A DNA stretch of 64,000 nt from Microvelia longipes (GCA_018340805.1 JACMZG010001911.1:35307248-35371247), one strand, 5' to 3'; counted from the first letter of the stretch, positions 35,501 to 48,313 are shown. The notes: generated from the letters alone by a model not told the origin. Numbers and translations: made by a program.

Positions 35501-37138
35501 TTTCGGACAGAGCTATCATTCAAGTTGAAGCCATCTCACACTGGACATGAGGACACAATAAATACATTTAAACATATACCTAGGCTGAAATACCAAGCCA
35601 ATTAGTCGAGGGGGAAACCGGTCTTGAAGGACGCTACGTACCCACACACTGATCCTTGTCATCCTGCTCCTGCACCCTCATCTCCAATATAAACAATATC
35701 AAATAATCGAAAAAAGATCTTTACTTAATGACAATAAGACACTAAATAAACATAAAAATAAAAAATACAGGCGAAAACATTTTTCCATCAGTTTAAATCA
35801 AGATATATATTGATTGATGTATATTAAAAGCAATATAATATTAAAACTTGGAACTCACTCAAACCGATTCTTTTTCTCTTCTTTTTTAAACAAAATATAT
35901 GCACACATGAACATGACTGTAAGGAAAGATAAAAAAGTCTAAAAAAGGCATTATCATAAAGATAAGAATAACGGCATGAGGTTTTTCTTATACCGTGACA
36001 GATTTATGTGACTCACAACCCTCCAGGGTTATTAGCTGTTAAATCTTTTTCATATAAGGTGCCAATATCAATGCATTAACATCTATAAAGAAGAAAACAA
36101 AATACCAATATTTATTATTTTGGTGCAATTATTTAATCAAAACTGGGTTTTTTCTTATTCATAACTAATTTAAAAAGAACTTAATAAGACCGGACTTGTT
36201 TTCTGAATAATTGGATGTCGATTCCTCAACATATTTATTACACTGAGCGATAATGAAGCGAAATTGTTTTCTTCGTTTACTAATCAAATTATAACATTGA
36301 TAGGTTATTTCTCAAAAATAATAATTCTTAATTATATCAAGTTGGTAGCAAGAAGAAAAATGGCGGGAGATTTTTTCTTTATATTGGTTCAATTGGGTAG
36401 TGAATGAGGTAGTGTATAGAATGGATTTAATATGAGGTTTGTGAAGCTAAGGTTGGCTCATTACAGACCCTGTATAGTCTGAAGAGTGATTAACTTCAAC
36501 CCTGGTACTTAATGATGGTTTCTTCTTCAGACAGAGTTTACATAGATCCCGTCTCGGCGCCGTCAGTCAATAAAAACATCTAATAACAGGTGACAAGGTT
36601 TCCAACCAATGTTTTATTACTCTAAATTACAGGAGTATTTTTACTTAAAAGTGAACCAACGTTATTACATCGTCCCCAGCATTTAAATAGCTTTATCCCT
36701 AAACATTATTTTCTTTCAAAAAGGACCTTTTTCTGCCAAAATACAGCTAACTCCATTATATAGAAAATGAATATATTTTTAAAGGTAATATATTACACTA
36801 AAAATAACCAATTATGTCAAGTAAAAAGACCTCATATTCGTTGCAAAACTTAAACTAATTTCGGAACAATTTATTTCAAAAATATATTTAATACCTACTA
36901 GTCGAAAAACAACAAAATTATATTTTATAGGTAAAAACTGAATTGATTAAACACTTAAACCCAATAATTGCAATGCATTATGCCCCGGCGCCAAGTAATA
37001 CTTTTTGGTAAGACAATTTTTTACATAGAAAAATAGGGCTATAATAAGGAAAAATATTGTACTTAGGTCATTTTAATGATTAAGAACAAAATGTCAATAT
37101 ATTTTTTTTTATTTTCAATGAAAAATTGATGGTTTGAT
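32513..37138. other. Long AT-rich non-coding stretch with GC-richer island
   Basis: The segment 35020-35680 is GC-richer, with CTCTCTCTCTCC, GACGAGAGAGAGGGGAGG and GGTCTTGAAGGACGCTACG. Short frames at 34313-34501 and 35341-35523 have no domain. A further patch at 36470-36560 (CCGTCTCGGCGCCGTCAG) is unidentified. No repeat family was noticed. Confidence 0.4.
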
Positions 37139-37330
37139 CAGGTTCCTGCTCCAGTGATCATTGGCATTTCACTCAGACTCAGAGTTCGATCCTAGGATAC
37201 AGTTTCCTTGAAACTCACTTTTTAAATTTTTTTTTAAAATTTCTTAAACCTAAGAACCTAAAATTTGTAGTGTGTGTTCTTATGCCTTCCTCATATTGTC
37301 AATAAAGAGAGGACTAGCCAATAGTGAGGG
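37139..37330 (+). repeat. Possible tRNA-derived SINE remnant
   Basis: GAGTTCGATCCTAGG at about 37187-37202 is close to a pol III B-box (GGTTCGAATCC), and TGGTTTGATCAGG about 55 bp upstream is a poor A-box. AT-rich sequence follows. No cloverleaf can be drawn and no second copy was seen, so the call is tentative. Confidence 0.25.
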
Positions 37331-38607
37331 GCACGCGTTGATCCAAATAAAAGCACTTAGATCCATTGATCAATCTATGCTTCAAAAGAGCAAAATACTT
37401 ACACTAACAATCAGAAAGAAATAATACTATAAATAATCTAATATAAGAAATTGTTACATCTGATACAATGTGCTAAGAGCCACGTGATCAACATGCTTGA
37501 AAATTCAGCATCTTTCCTTCAACTCCTACTTTAACTTAACTGACACCTAAAACACCTAAATATGGGGTTCTTAATAAGATATTAAAAAGGCTAATCAATT
37601 ATTTGTTTAACCTTAACAAATCATACACTTACAGCATTTTAAAAATGTATCCGTCATTAAAACTGGTTTTCAACAAACAACAATATCACCACTATTAAAA
37701 TATAAACGTATATTAACAAATACATTAACAAAATAAATAACTCATTAAGAATGAAAGAAACAAATGACAGAAAATATTAAGATAAAAAATAATGTATATT
37801 TGAAATAAAAAATATTAATAGAAAAATAAAAATAACAATAAATAATGATTATTTTAACATAATTATTATTGATTGATGAGATATGTCCTCCCCCGGATAT
37901 GTTATAATGGTGGTTTGACTTGAAAGCCTCATTAAAATAATACTTGTATATGAACACAGCAATATGTGTCATTCTAATTCATGTTAAATAAGAAAACACA
38001 AAAAAATGAAAACACGATTTATAAAAAAAATGAATAAATAAAACATAAATTAAAAAATAAATTAATAAAAAAATAAATTGACTTATTTTGAACTTATCTT
38101 TTAGAAACTTTAAAATGACAACCAGCTGTTAAATTAAGTTAAGTATTCATAAATATATTATTTTTATTGACATTAAACATATAGTAAGTTGTAATGAAAC
38201 ATAGAAGGATAATGGCACCCATAAAGAAGTGTATTAAGATAATTTGTATTTTAAAAAAGGTTTAAGGAAACAAATAATAAAAATAAATTTAAAAAAATAA
38301 ACATCATTGTAAGTAAGGCAAAACAATACTGTCATTGATTGTGGTTAAAAGTGATAAAAGTTGAAATTAAAATAAAAGAAATAAAATAAAATATGCAATT
38401 TTTTAAAAATAAAGTTGAAAGTTATGTTGAAGTCAAATTATGTAACTTTTGATGATAGTGGTTACTTTTTAACATTTCTTTTATACCAAAACGTTTGTGG
38501 AGCACATTAGAGGTTTTAACATGACATGCATAAATTGTATTAATATTACATTCTTTGATAATTGACAAACTTATAATTTATTAAAAAAAGTATTAATTTT
38601 ATTTAAT
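37331..38607. other. AT-rich non-coding stretch
   Basis: Very A-rich, especially 37980-38100 and 38270-38420. Nothing recognisable. Confidence 0.55.
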
Positions 38608-38880
38608 TATAAACAAATAACCAGTGTCTTTACTTTTAATATATTTAATTGAAAGCCAACTTTCAACCACTTCTGGCCATCATCAGTCATGCTTGGAGTG
38701 CTAAGAAGTTATATGTAGTCCTTTAGATGTCTATAATGCACTCTATATATAACTCTCTTTATCCATATATGACTTCTTAGCACTCCAAGCAAGACTGATT
38801 GATGATGGCCAAAAGTGGTTGAAAGTCGGCTCTCAAATCAATATTTTAAATGTGAAGAGACTGGTTATTTGTTTATTACT
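38608..38880. mobile_element. Foldback element F3, about 273 bp
   Basis: The outer arms ATAAACAAATAACCAGT and ACTGGTTATTTGTTTAT are inverted. The inner arms AAGCCAACTTTCAACCAC, GCCATCATCAGTC and TTGGAGTGCTAAGAAGT mirror the right half. The loop is about 40 bp. Read outward, each arm has CTGATGATGGCC-loop-GGTTGAAAG (38661-38686 on minus; 38795-38824 on plus with a 4-nt insertion). There is no coding sequence. Target duplication is unclear. Confidence 0.75.
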
Positions 38881-40595
38881 ATATAACTTTACAACGCAGC
38901 AATCTAGAAATATGTTTATTTATTAAATTATTGTGTAAGATAATAACTGCAAGTCAATTTTATCTATCCACTAATGTTATTTATAAACATATAAAAAGAT
39001 AATAGTTAGTTATTTCAATTGTAGATTTCATGTATTTATTGGGTCTAGTACATTTTTTAAAGGCAATATCTTAAGAAATGTAAAAGAAACAAAACTTTCA
39101 AGTTAAAGAAAATAATGAAATACATGCAATCTAGAATTGAAATAATTAGCTATTACTTTTAAATATAAATAAAATAGTATTAATAGACACATAAAATTGA
39201 CTTACAGTAGTTAAAATCAAACCAGAAAATGAGTAATCATGTTGTAAATGCACTTCATTATTATAAATTGATGAAAAAATAATATGAATTCATTTTATGT
39301 ATCTATTTTATTCTGCATTTGCATAGTCATGTTTGTGGAAATTTATAAGAAAATCAATTATAATTTATAACATCTGAAGTTATTTATTTAGTTAAAAAAT
39401 TGGGTTGCGGAGGAAGGTGGAGATCCAGTCCAGTTGGGGATTATGTCCGGTGCTGTGGTCACTTGATTGATGAAAAGACATTCCTCCCCTGTCAACTTTA
39501 TACACCGATATCTTGATACACCTTTTTTTATTTTCATTTTTATAAGAATTAATTATAGCGATATCTCCATCACATCAATCAAAAAATATGAAAAAAAAAG
39601 AAATAGGAGAGCCTCATGTTTTGTACACAATTAAATCACATGAAGATTTTATTTCTCAGATAAAAAATTATCTTGAATTTTAAATACTTCTTACTTCTAT
39701 AAAAAGAGAAATATCAATAATAATATGTATGTAAAGAAATAACTAAATTAAATTATTGAAAAAATAATCGATATTAAACCAATTAGCAATATTGCCGAAC
39801 AAATATAAACATATTTTAAAGATTAAAATTATATTTTATACATTTAAACAATTCAAACAACCAGGCAAGAATGTAAATATTCTAACATTTTTATTATTGT
39901 TTTAACTCAAAAAACATAAAAATAACGAATTAACTTATATTAATTTCTTCAGATTATTAAATGAAAAAATTATTTTAATTATAATTAATTAGAGAAATTA
40001 GTTACGAATTGTAAAAAGTGTATGATTAATTAGTTCAATAATTAGTGAAACGAATAATGTGGTGTTTTTAAAATAATTATAATTTTTGTGATGTGTAACG
40101 TGTAGTATTTTTGTTAATTAAGTCATACATTGTTTATTGTATAGTAGAGAAATATTTTTACTATTCTATATTACATATTATGAAAATGTTTTTGTATTTG
40201 TTCAGTGAGTAAAAAATTATTCTGAAATATTCAGTTGGTTAGGTAAAATAAACAATAATTAGGTTGAGTCCAACTTTAAGACATATATTAGCAAATACGA
40301 GATTTCAACCTAGAATTGTAACCAAAATTAGATTAAAGAAAAGGTTACTAAGTAATAAAATTTCATGCTTAGACGATGGATAAGTTTTGTTAAGTGTTTG
40401 TCCTATTGCATGGACAAACACTTAAGAAACATTTATGAGGAGTATATTATGAAACCATTCAGCATACTTCTTTTAGAAGTGTAAGATATTTAATTGATAA
40501 TATATGTTAAATCACACAAATAAACTATTTTTGTCAATAAATACTCGCCGTGAAATTTTTACGTCAGGTGTCAAGGAAAAAATAGCATTTAGAAA
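38881..40595. other. AT-rich non-coding stretch
   Basis: A slightly GC-richer patch at 39405-39510 has no identity. CAAACACTTAA and its complement form a small inverted repeat near 40395-40425 around GTCCTATTGCATGGAC. No gene. Confidence 0.5.
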
Positions 40596-41273
40596 AAAAA
40601 TCGGGTAAGGGGTACCTCGGAACATTTCCTCATAACGTTGGGTTCGCTACGCTTATTCTCCATGGTTCAGACTTGCTTCGCTCGTCCTCAGGTATGGTAA
40701 ATATATATGCGTTTTATTGCCTGCGGTCACCTATCCAGGCATTGACCACAGTCGATGCTGATTAACTTTTATGATACAACAAAAATGATGGAGGCACTTA
40801 TCGTATTAAAATGAAACTTGATATATTTATTTATTACGTAAAAGTATACACTTTCACCGAATTTCAACTCAATTGGACTATTTTCCGATTATTTAAAAAA
40901 AAATCTACACAAGTCATATGATAAAACTTGAACTAATGCTCATAATGAGATGATACTTGGCACATATGTTAGTCATTGCATATAGTATGCGATTTATGAT
41001 TTTTGGTGTAAAATGATTTTCCAGATAGCATAACTAACCCTATTGACTGATTTTTGTACAAAGTTTCAACTCTCTAGCATAAATACACTGGGAGTTACGA
41101 TAATAACAGACACACACACACACACACATATGCAGACAGAAAACTTTGTAAAAACCACTTAGGAGTCCTTAAAAACACGTCAAACGGATTATATCAGTGA
41201 CATCCCGGTTTCGGTTTTTCTGCAAACACAATACTTTTCCTATATACCTACGGTATAAATGAGGAAAAGTAAA
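40596..41273 (-). repeat. 5S-SINE copy e, near full length
   Basis: On the minus strand, the order from the head at 41273 is a head hairpin (CTTTTCCTCATTTATACC-GT-AGGTATATAGGAAAAG), CCGGGATGTCACTGATAT, a (TG)n run and TTTATGCTAGAGAGTTGAAAC. Then come the late core (GTGCCAAGTATCATCTCATT), the 5S-like module at 40711-40770 (AATCAGCATCGACTGTGGTC, GCCTGGATAGGTGACCGC), GAGGACGAGCGAAGCAAGTC and the tail hairpin GGTACCCCTTACC before a T run. The CRE-like motif has decayed here. Confidence 0.8.
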
Positions 41274-43856
41274 AATAAGTATAAATTTGAATATTTCCAA
41301 TTTCAAAACGGTTGTTGGGTTCTAAATCTGGACATAGGATAAACAAAAAGAAAAATCAATGTTGAATTCAAGATAAGAAGACATAACATAGTCTGATTGT
41401 AAAGAGAATGTTCATCCCTATGATGGGTCTTAGATTCATCTTCGGTATGTCTTGGTAAAGCTAAATAAGATCTAAGCATGGATAAAGGATGAGGATTGAG
41501 GATAGAGCATCAGTATCAGAGCATATTGTCACTCGTGTCACGAACCCCTCATTCCTTGGCTCAGGCTCTTTATTGTCATTACGCGTTTCGCCTTCCTTTA
41601 AACCTCCCTACTGGGAAATCTAACCTTCCCCCGACACCGATGAGAACTTTGGATTGATCAGACTTGGACCGAATTCAACATCAAACTCCTTCAACTAGAG
41701 AGAAAGGACTTGGAATTAACTTCTGTCACCTTTTTCTCTCCCAGAGTAATGATTCTTTTTCCAACAGTTTTTCCTATAGAAATTATTACCCTTAAAAGAA
41801 CTTATCTTCAAAACTCTTTATAAAACTTTAATGAACAACGAACAACTTCAGTAGTTTTCGACATTATCAATCGTGATCAAACTTATAAAAAAGATGCCTC
41901 ACTTGGTCCTTTTATTTCCTAATAATAATTTAGATGCCTTTATTTTGTCTTTAGATTGCTTAAAATGAATGGACTCCCACTGGAAATAAAATAAAAATAA
42001 TTAAATTAATTATACACCGCCCATTGGATCCGGATGCATCAAATGCACTGGATAAACGTTACCAACTTGCAAAAAAGTATCAGTATGCGTAAAAACTCGT
42101 TTTATAAAACTAAAAACACTGACAGGCTTGCAATGCCCACCTGGGATGGATAGAAAGGAAGAATAAACCCAACGAAAAACAAGTAGATAAAGAAAAAAGA
42201 AATATAACTATTGGTATTCAAAAAATTTTAAACATATATACAAACCACATGAAAACCAACCAAGTTTTTCATTTTTCTCACAAGACGTTTTATTAAACTA
42301 AGATATAAGAGGGAGATATTAGGCCACAATTGGTACAAAATCACCAAACAAATAAGCAGTGGTATTCATATTTTCGCAAATATCTATACCGTATTGTATT
42401 TTTATTAAATTTTCGTCAAAAAATGACGCTATTCAGATGACATTTTTTCATCAGAAAATTTGTTTTTCAAACGACGGAAGTGGGTGTGATGTCAGGAGGG
42501 TCCGATTCAAATTAGCTTCAAATTAGATTCAAATTTATATTAGGAAGCTACACCGTCATCACTATACAAACTACACACTCATCTAAGATGACACCACATT
42601 AAAGTGGTGTCATCAATTTAAGGGAATAAGAGGAAGCAACACAGATAGACATATTAAAGCAATTAGTAAGAGTGATTTGCCTGTATTTGTTTCTTGGTAA
42701 AGGGGTTGGTTGATTCCAAATTATAACGACAAATAAATTCTGAATACAAATAAAAATGGAATTCTACAATCAGATTTAACAAAGTACAGTTAAGTAAAAG
42801 TTTTTAAAATGAATAAAAGATAAAAATGATCTCATAAACTGGTATATGCATAAGACAATCTGTAATACTTAAATCACAAGAGCAATAAGAACGAGGTTGA
42901 AATATTATTTTATTTTGATTGATGATGATGGCACGGTGATGAAGTTGATGATGTTAGAATTAGGCGTGAGATGATACGGAAAAAAGAAAAATTGATAAAA
43001 AAAGAGGGCGAGAGAGGCGAAAAATTGCAGTGGAAAGTGGGGAAGCCCGGAACAGACGAAGCGGGGGCAGCCTGTTGAATGTGCCCTCGATTCATTTGTA
43101 AATGTTGAGGGCTCCCTGGTTTTACCCCCTCAGGCCCACGGCGTCGAGGGAAGCTAAACCCTAGTCTACTCCCCTACCCGACACAAGGGTAAGTGGTTTC
43201 CTAAACTAACTCACTTGCACCACTAACCAACCTATATAACTCTATCCTTTTAGAACTAGTTTAATACTGGAACTAAGCTTATATCAAAGTAGACAGAAAC
43301 CCTAAACACTACATGGTTTGTTCAGTTTTGCAACCCCAGTCACTTCCTTAGACAGCTAAACTGACCTCTATTAACTAATTCACTCATTCATCCTCACCTA
43401 TATAGTATATCCGCAAGAGAGATTTCAAGGTCATTTAAAACAGAAACCGTATCATACAACGACCAGTGAAAACAACTAAATAAAATAAACCCATTAGTAG
43501 TCACGGAAAATAACTTAAACGTTATTTAACCTAATCAATGTAACATAGAAATCAAATTGATCACTTTAGATGGTTAATAAGATGAAATGCGATAGCATTA
43601 GGTTTAAAATAATTCATAATCTGATTGTCACACGCAAAATAAATTCCTAAAATCAGTATTTGTTTCAATAAAAATCGATGGCACATTTTAAATGCGAATT
43701 TTGTTTGAAAACCCCTGAATACTTTTAGTAATAAGTACTTAAGTTGCAAGTAGTGATACTGATACTTCTTAAATTATGAAGCACAAAACCGAAACCATAA
43801 GCAAGAAATGTATTGATAAGGAAGAAATAAACCATTTCAAAGCAATGCGATTCGTC
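41274..43856. other. Non-coding stretch with two GC-richer islands
   Basis: Island 41480-41780 ends in a polypyrimidine tract and AG (ACCTTTTTCTCTCCCAG), acceptor-like but with no convincing exon after it. Island 42980-43240 has GACGAAGCGGGGGCAGCC, CAGGCCCACGGCGTCGAG and CTCCCCTACCCGACAC. Neither recurs in the window. They may be regulatory, and no frame supports coding. Confidence 0.4.
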
Positions 43857-44305
43857 TAGTTTACGGGCCCAATTAGCAAAATTATTTAAAATGCACAAAA
43901 CGCAGACATATTTGAAACAAATTCTTTGATTTTGTAAAAATTAAAATTTGTTCGTGGCTTTGCTTATCCTATAACTATAGTAGTAGTAATGCAATTTTCA
44001 TGACTAAACACTCTATTTATTGAAAATTTTATCAGCTTTAAAATTTTGTAGCTTTTATAGGATTTTTGAAATAAGGGTAACCACTTTTTTCAAGAAACAT
44101 GAAATTTATGCGATTTTCTAAAATTTTGAGTGTGCGCAATTATAAGGGCTCCACAATGGATTTTTTTTACTCCCTATTTATCTCCAATATTTAAGGTATA
44201 TTATTTTAAAAAAATGATTTAAAGCAGTACAAAATGATATGATTTTGAATGATATCATTTTCAGTACAAAATGAGTTCATTTTTTCAGGTCTGGATCTTC
44301 TGGAC
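43857..44305. mobile_element. Mariner-type MITE, copy M3, left end degraded
   Basis: The right half matches M1 and M2 (ATTTTGAGTGTGCGCAATTA, AGGGCTCCACAATGGAT, AGCAGTACAAAATGA, TTTTTTCAGGTC) and ends TCTTCTGGAC, followed by TA at 44306-44307. The left terminus is tentatively GTTTACGGGCCC after TA near 43859 and is poorly preserved. A small local duplication (ATGATATGATTTTG ... AATGATATCATTTT) disturbs the right end. Confidence 0.6.
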
Positions 44306-44307
44306 TA

Positions 44308-45756
44308 TATATATGTAAATTTATACTATTGTGCATAAAATATCATAAAAATTATTACGTATAAGAATGGAAAAATAAATTCTTACCATGTCATCCTAGA
44401 TACAAATATTTTAAAATAGATCAAAACGTCCTAATAAATGTTTTAAGAAAATTCGAAATGAGATGTTTGCTGAACAGAATGAAAACCTAATCCCGAATGA
44501 CAAGAGGTGAGAGAAAAGATATAAAAATTAAACCTAGAGCCGCGTTTCCTTCAACGTTATGATGCCTCTTCTGCATCGTTGAAAAGGCCATTAAAATGTG
44601 GAACGCAATTGTAGACTTGGATGACGCCCCAGAGAGCTGTTTAGTTCAGTCACTCAGGTAGGTGTGATAAAACACAGTGATATCCAGGGATATACTGCCA
44701 GAACGGTAATATTGGCATACTGAAGAGGATTTCTCCCTTATCCGTCATGTTTTAAAATAACTTGCATTTTACCTCGGTAAAACCATGATACGTTTTAAGA
44801 AGTTTAAACAAATCTATTAAGTGTAAGTATAGTATGCCTTGGGTTTATATAAAATAATAATATAAAAGATTCAAATAACACATTTAATTCCATTGAAAGA
44901 ATGTATATATTTTTATTAAAACGTCATTAAATATTAATAAACTCTCTTCAATACAATGCAGCGAGATGTAAACATAATGAGGTACTTGTACATTTTTAGA
45001 TTATTCTTTGAAATGAAAGGTTAGCATGTAAAAACAATTAAGATACCTGCAAAACCCTCATAAAACCTTCCTGTTAATTTTTATTGAATTTCTAATAATT
45101 TCGTTTTAAGGTATGCAACAAATTTTCGTTCACATTACGAATTATTTTATTTTTTTTGTAATATTTAACTGTTTAATGGTATAAATTGTATTTTTCTGAC
45201 TAATATGATGTATAATTCGTTAATATATAAGATGTTTAAAAATAAACTGATATTAAAATGATCCAAGATTTATTTTTGAATAAATAAAATGTCCGGGTTC
45301 ATTTAAATGCATAAAAGAGATCCACAAAGCAAAAAAATCGGCTGGGACGTCATTTTGATTATTCCAGAACTTACAATATTACTCACCTCAAAAAATACTT
45401 TAAAATAAACCAACTAAATTGATTATAACGTATTAGTTAATTCTGATTAATGGGTTCAGAATTAATAGTAGTTCCAATTTAATATTCCCAAAGGAAATTC
45501 GCTAGAAGGTTAAATCAGTATAACCTCAGACAAATGCAAGTTCCTCGTTGTCTAGATATAATTACACAGAATGTTTATAAACAAGAAAATTTCGTAGCAC
45601 ATCAAACGAAATAGCGTAAATTAAAAATTAAGAGAAGATGGTAAAGCAAAAAATAGCTATTAATTAGAAATGAATCACTAAAAAAGAAATTAAGTTCAAT
45701 TATTTGTATGACAATATTTTAAATTGTTATGAACAGACTTTGTGATTCTTTAACAG
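44308..45756. other. Non-coding stretch with weak exon candidate
   Basis: Within the GC-richer patch 44520-44700, a frame open from about 44552 reads through ATG at 44596 to CTCAG|GTAGGT at 44657. It encodes EKAIKMWNAIVDLDDAPE and a few more residues. The codons look ordinary rather than AT-driven and the donor is good, but the acceptor is unclear and no family is recognised. The remainder is AT-rich and featureless. Confidence 0.3.
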
Positions 45757-46265
45757 TTTTTTACTTTTCTTTATTTACACCGTAGGTATATAGAAAATTC
45801 TTTTTAATTCCTTCATGAAGTCATCAATTCCTTGTGAAAAGCGGTTTTCACAAGGTAATATTTCTGTTTGTAAGTGTGGGTATCTGTTATTATCGTATCC
45901 CCTATTGTATTTATGCTAGAGAGTTGAAACTTGGCACAAAAATCAATATTTAGGTCTAGTTGTGCTATCCGGAAAATATTTTTATGACGTCATCAAACTG
46001 AAATAATGACTTAGCAAAAAGTTCAAAAATTGTAAAAACGGGAAAAAAAGTTAAGTAGCATAAAGCGAGGTTAGTGTGTTGGGAATAAAACTAATGTAAT
46101 TACAATTTGAGGACGAGCGAAGCGAGTCCGAAGACTTGCTCCAGTATAAATTTGGCGAATCGTATATTTTGAGGACGAGCGAAGCGAGTGAAAAGTAGGG
46201 AGGACGAGCGTAGCGAATCCGATGTGTTTCGGAAAAGTTCCGAGGTACCTCGTACCTGATTTTTT
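45757..46265 (+). repeat. 5S-SINE copy g, internally shortened
   Basis: The head TTTACACCGTAGGTATATAG, a CCTTGTGAAAA-GCGG-TTTTCACAAGG hairpin (45830-45855) and TTTATGCTAGAGAGTTGAAAC are followed by the core with TGACGTCA (45985-45992). The 5S A-box-like AAGTAGCATAAAGCGAGGTT comes next (46051-46072), with the C-box deleted to TTGGGAATAAAAC. There are three GAGGACGAGCG blocks (about 46111, 46170, 46200) and the tail CCGAGGTACCTCGTACC. The minus-strand 135-codon frame overlaps this repeat and is not a gene. Confidence 0.75.
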
Positions 46266-47589
46266 ATTTTGTTTCATTATGAGTCGACCAATAGAATAAA
46301 GTCGGTAGGAAAACATACAACGCCTATGAAATAATATTAACATATTTAAACTAAACCAAACTAGAAAAAGGGAATTTTTCAGAACAAAACAAGGTAGATT
46401 TTTCCAAAGGTGGAAAAATAAGGTTTTAAAGAAAAACAGAGTTTTATAAGGTTTGAAGGTAAAAAAAAGGTTTTCCACTGTGTCTGGTGTCAGTCAGGAT
46501 ATATCGATCCAAAGCTTTTTCTCCCTTTATAAGAGGGCACACCCGGGCCGGGGGGTGGGGGGGGAGTGGGAAAGACGAGTTTCCCTGCATTGGGACTTGG
46601 GTCCACTACGTCTTAATATCCAGGACTCACTCCACATCCCAGTCCTTCACCCTTCACAGTCCTGTCAACCCCACATACTCCAACCTCCATATTCTTGTCC
46701 ATCAAACTGACATACAAGCACACACAAACACATCTTTTCCTTCACATTTTCTCAAACCAAAGTCTCCTTTCTATTTATTCCATCTTATTTTTTCCCTTTA
46801 ACTTTTTCTCTTTATATTTTTTTTTTATCAAAAGTATTGTATTATTTTTAGTAAAATATTATGTTTTCAATGTAGTAGTTCTTATTTTTAATTAAGTTTT
46901 AAATAGAAAAAGTTTTTAATTAAAACAACAATGAAGTGGAGTACTTATAAAATGATAAATTAAATAATTCATGATATAATATAAGATTATATATGTTTAT
47001 CGAAATCAGAAGAAGTGGTATAATTAAGTATTAAAAATACTATTTTACAAAACAGAACTGATTGAATTAAGAAAACAAGTATAAAAGCCATCATAAAGTT
47101 TAAATTAATTACATACGGGGCATTTACAAATAAAAACTCTTAATAACTAGATAAAAGCTATCTGAAGAAACTTTCAAAATTCACAAATCCTAAAATGCAA
47201 TACTTGTGCCAATAAAGTACGTGTAAAAGGAAGTACTATTTTATGCCCCACTTATTTAGTATAAGAAAAAACAAAAATCAAGGTCAGAGTTGGTTCAACC
47301 CATGCTTCAGACCTTTAAGTGATTTTATTTAAAAAAAATAGTTTAAGCATGTTTTTTGTGCTGCACCTGGGGCCAAGTAATGATAAATGTGAAAATAAAA
47401 TAGAACTTGGAGTAAAGTGTCCATCGACGAATTTTTAAAATATCGGAATCGCTTCGCTTATCGCCACCACGTAAAAATAATATTATTAATAATATTAATG
47501 TATGTTATAAAAAAAATAAATAAATAAGTCGTATTTCCAGCAGCCCTCTAGCTAAATGCTACTTATACTTAACAAAAGATATACAAAAA
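46266..47589. other. Non-coding stretch with G-quadruplex-like run
   Basis: 46545-46570 holds GGG-CC-GGGGGG-T-GGGGGGGG-A-GTGGG, which could form a G-quadruplex on the plus strand. A C/T-rich segment follows to 46800. Overlapping frames here (46453-46895) are not convincing. A 5S-SINE scrap (GGAATCGCTTCGCTTATCG) is at about 47445-47464. Confidence 0.45.
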
Positions 47590-48313
47590 ATCAGGTACGG
47601 TGTACCTCGGAATTTTTCATCACATCGGATGCGTTAAGCACAACCTCTCTGATTCGAAATCGCTTCGCTTGTCCTCAGAATATAAACGACGTTATATTAA
47701 TACTGCAACACGTCTTCGAATTCACTCGGTTCGTCCTCAGATAAATACGTCTGTTTTATTCCCAGCGGTCACCCATCCTGGCACAGAACACGCTTAATCC
47801 TGCTTAACGTTTATGATACAACAAAAATCATGGATACACGTATTGAAACGAGAGTTAATGTTATTAACGAAAGGTAAAGGTACTTATACTAAATTTCAAC
47901 TCAATTAGATTATTGTCCGATTTTTTCAATTATTTTAAAAACGTACACAAGTCATCTGATAAAAATTGAACGAATGCTAATAATGAGATGAAATCTGGCA
48001 CATATGTTAGTATTTGAAATGTTTGCCGAGTTATTTTTGCGGGTTAATGACGCCAAAAAAATATGTTTCGAATAGCACAACTGCACCTAGACTGATTTTA
48101 GTACAAGCATAAATAAATTATACTATAGATACATAAACACACTGGGGAGTACGATGATAACAGACAGAAAAACAGACAGACAACTTTGTGAAAACTACTT
48201 AGAAGGCCTTAAAAACACTTAAAACGAATAATTCAGGTGACATCCCGGTTACGAATTTTTTCGCAAACACAATACTTTTCCTAAATGCCAGCGGTATAAA
48301 TGAGGAAAAGTAA
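47590..48313 (-). repeat. 5S-SINE copy f, full length
   Basis: The minus-strand order matches copy e. The head hairpin is at 48313-48270 and CCGGGATGTCACCTG follows. A decayed CRE (TGACGCCA on the plus strand, 48048-48055) lies in the core. The late core is GTGCCAGATTTCATCTCATT. The 5S-like module is at 47752-47812 (AAGCAGGATTAAGCGTG..., GCCAGGATGGGTGACCGC). The tail GGTACACCGTACC reaches 47590. The copy is about 720 bp. Short frames at 47556-47797 fall in it. Confidence 0.8.

Noticed and set aside
46071..46478. 135-codon minus-strand frame, the longest in the window
   Set aside because: About half of it is the antisense of 5S-SINE copy g, and the rest is Phe/Leu-rich AT-driven sequence without a domain.
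46545..46570. Telomeric or rDNA sequence
   Set aside because: The G-run is irregular and not a repeated TTAGG or TTAGGG unit. No rRNA flanks it.
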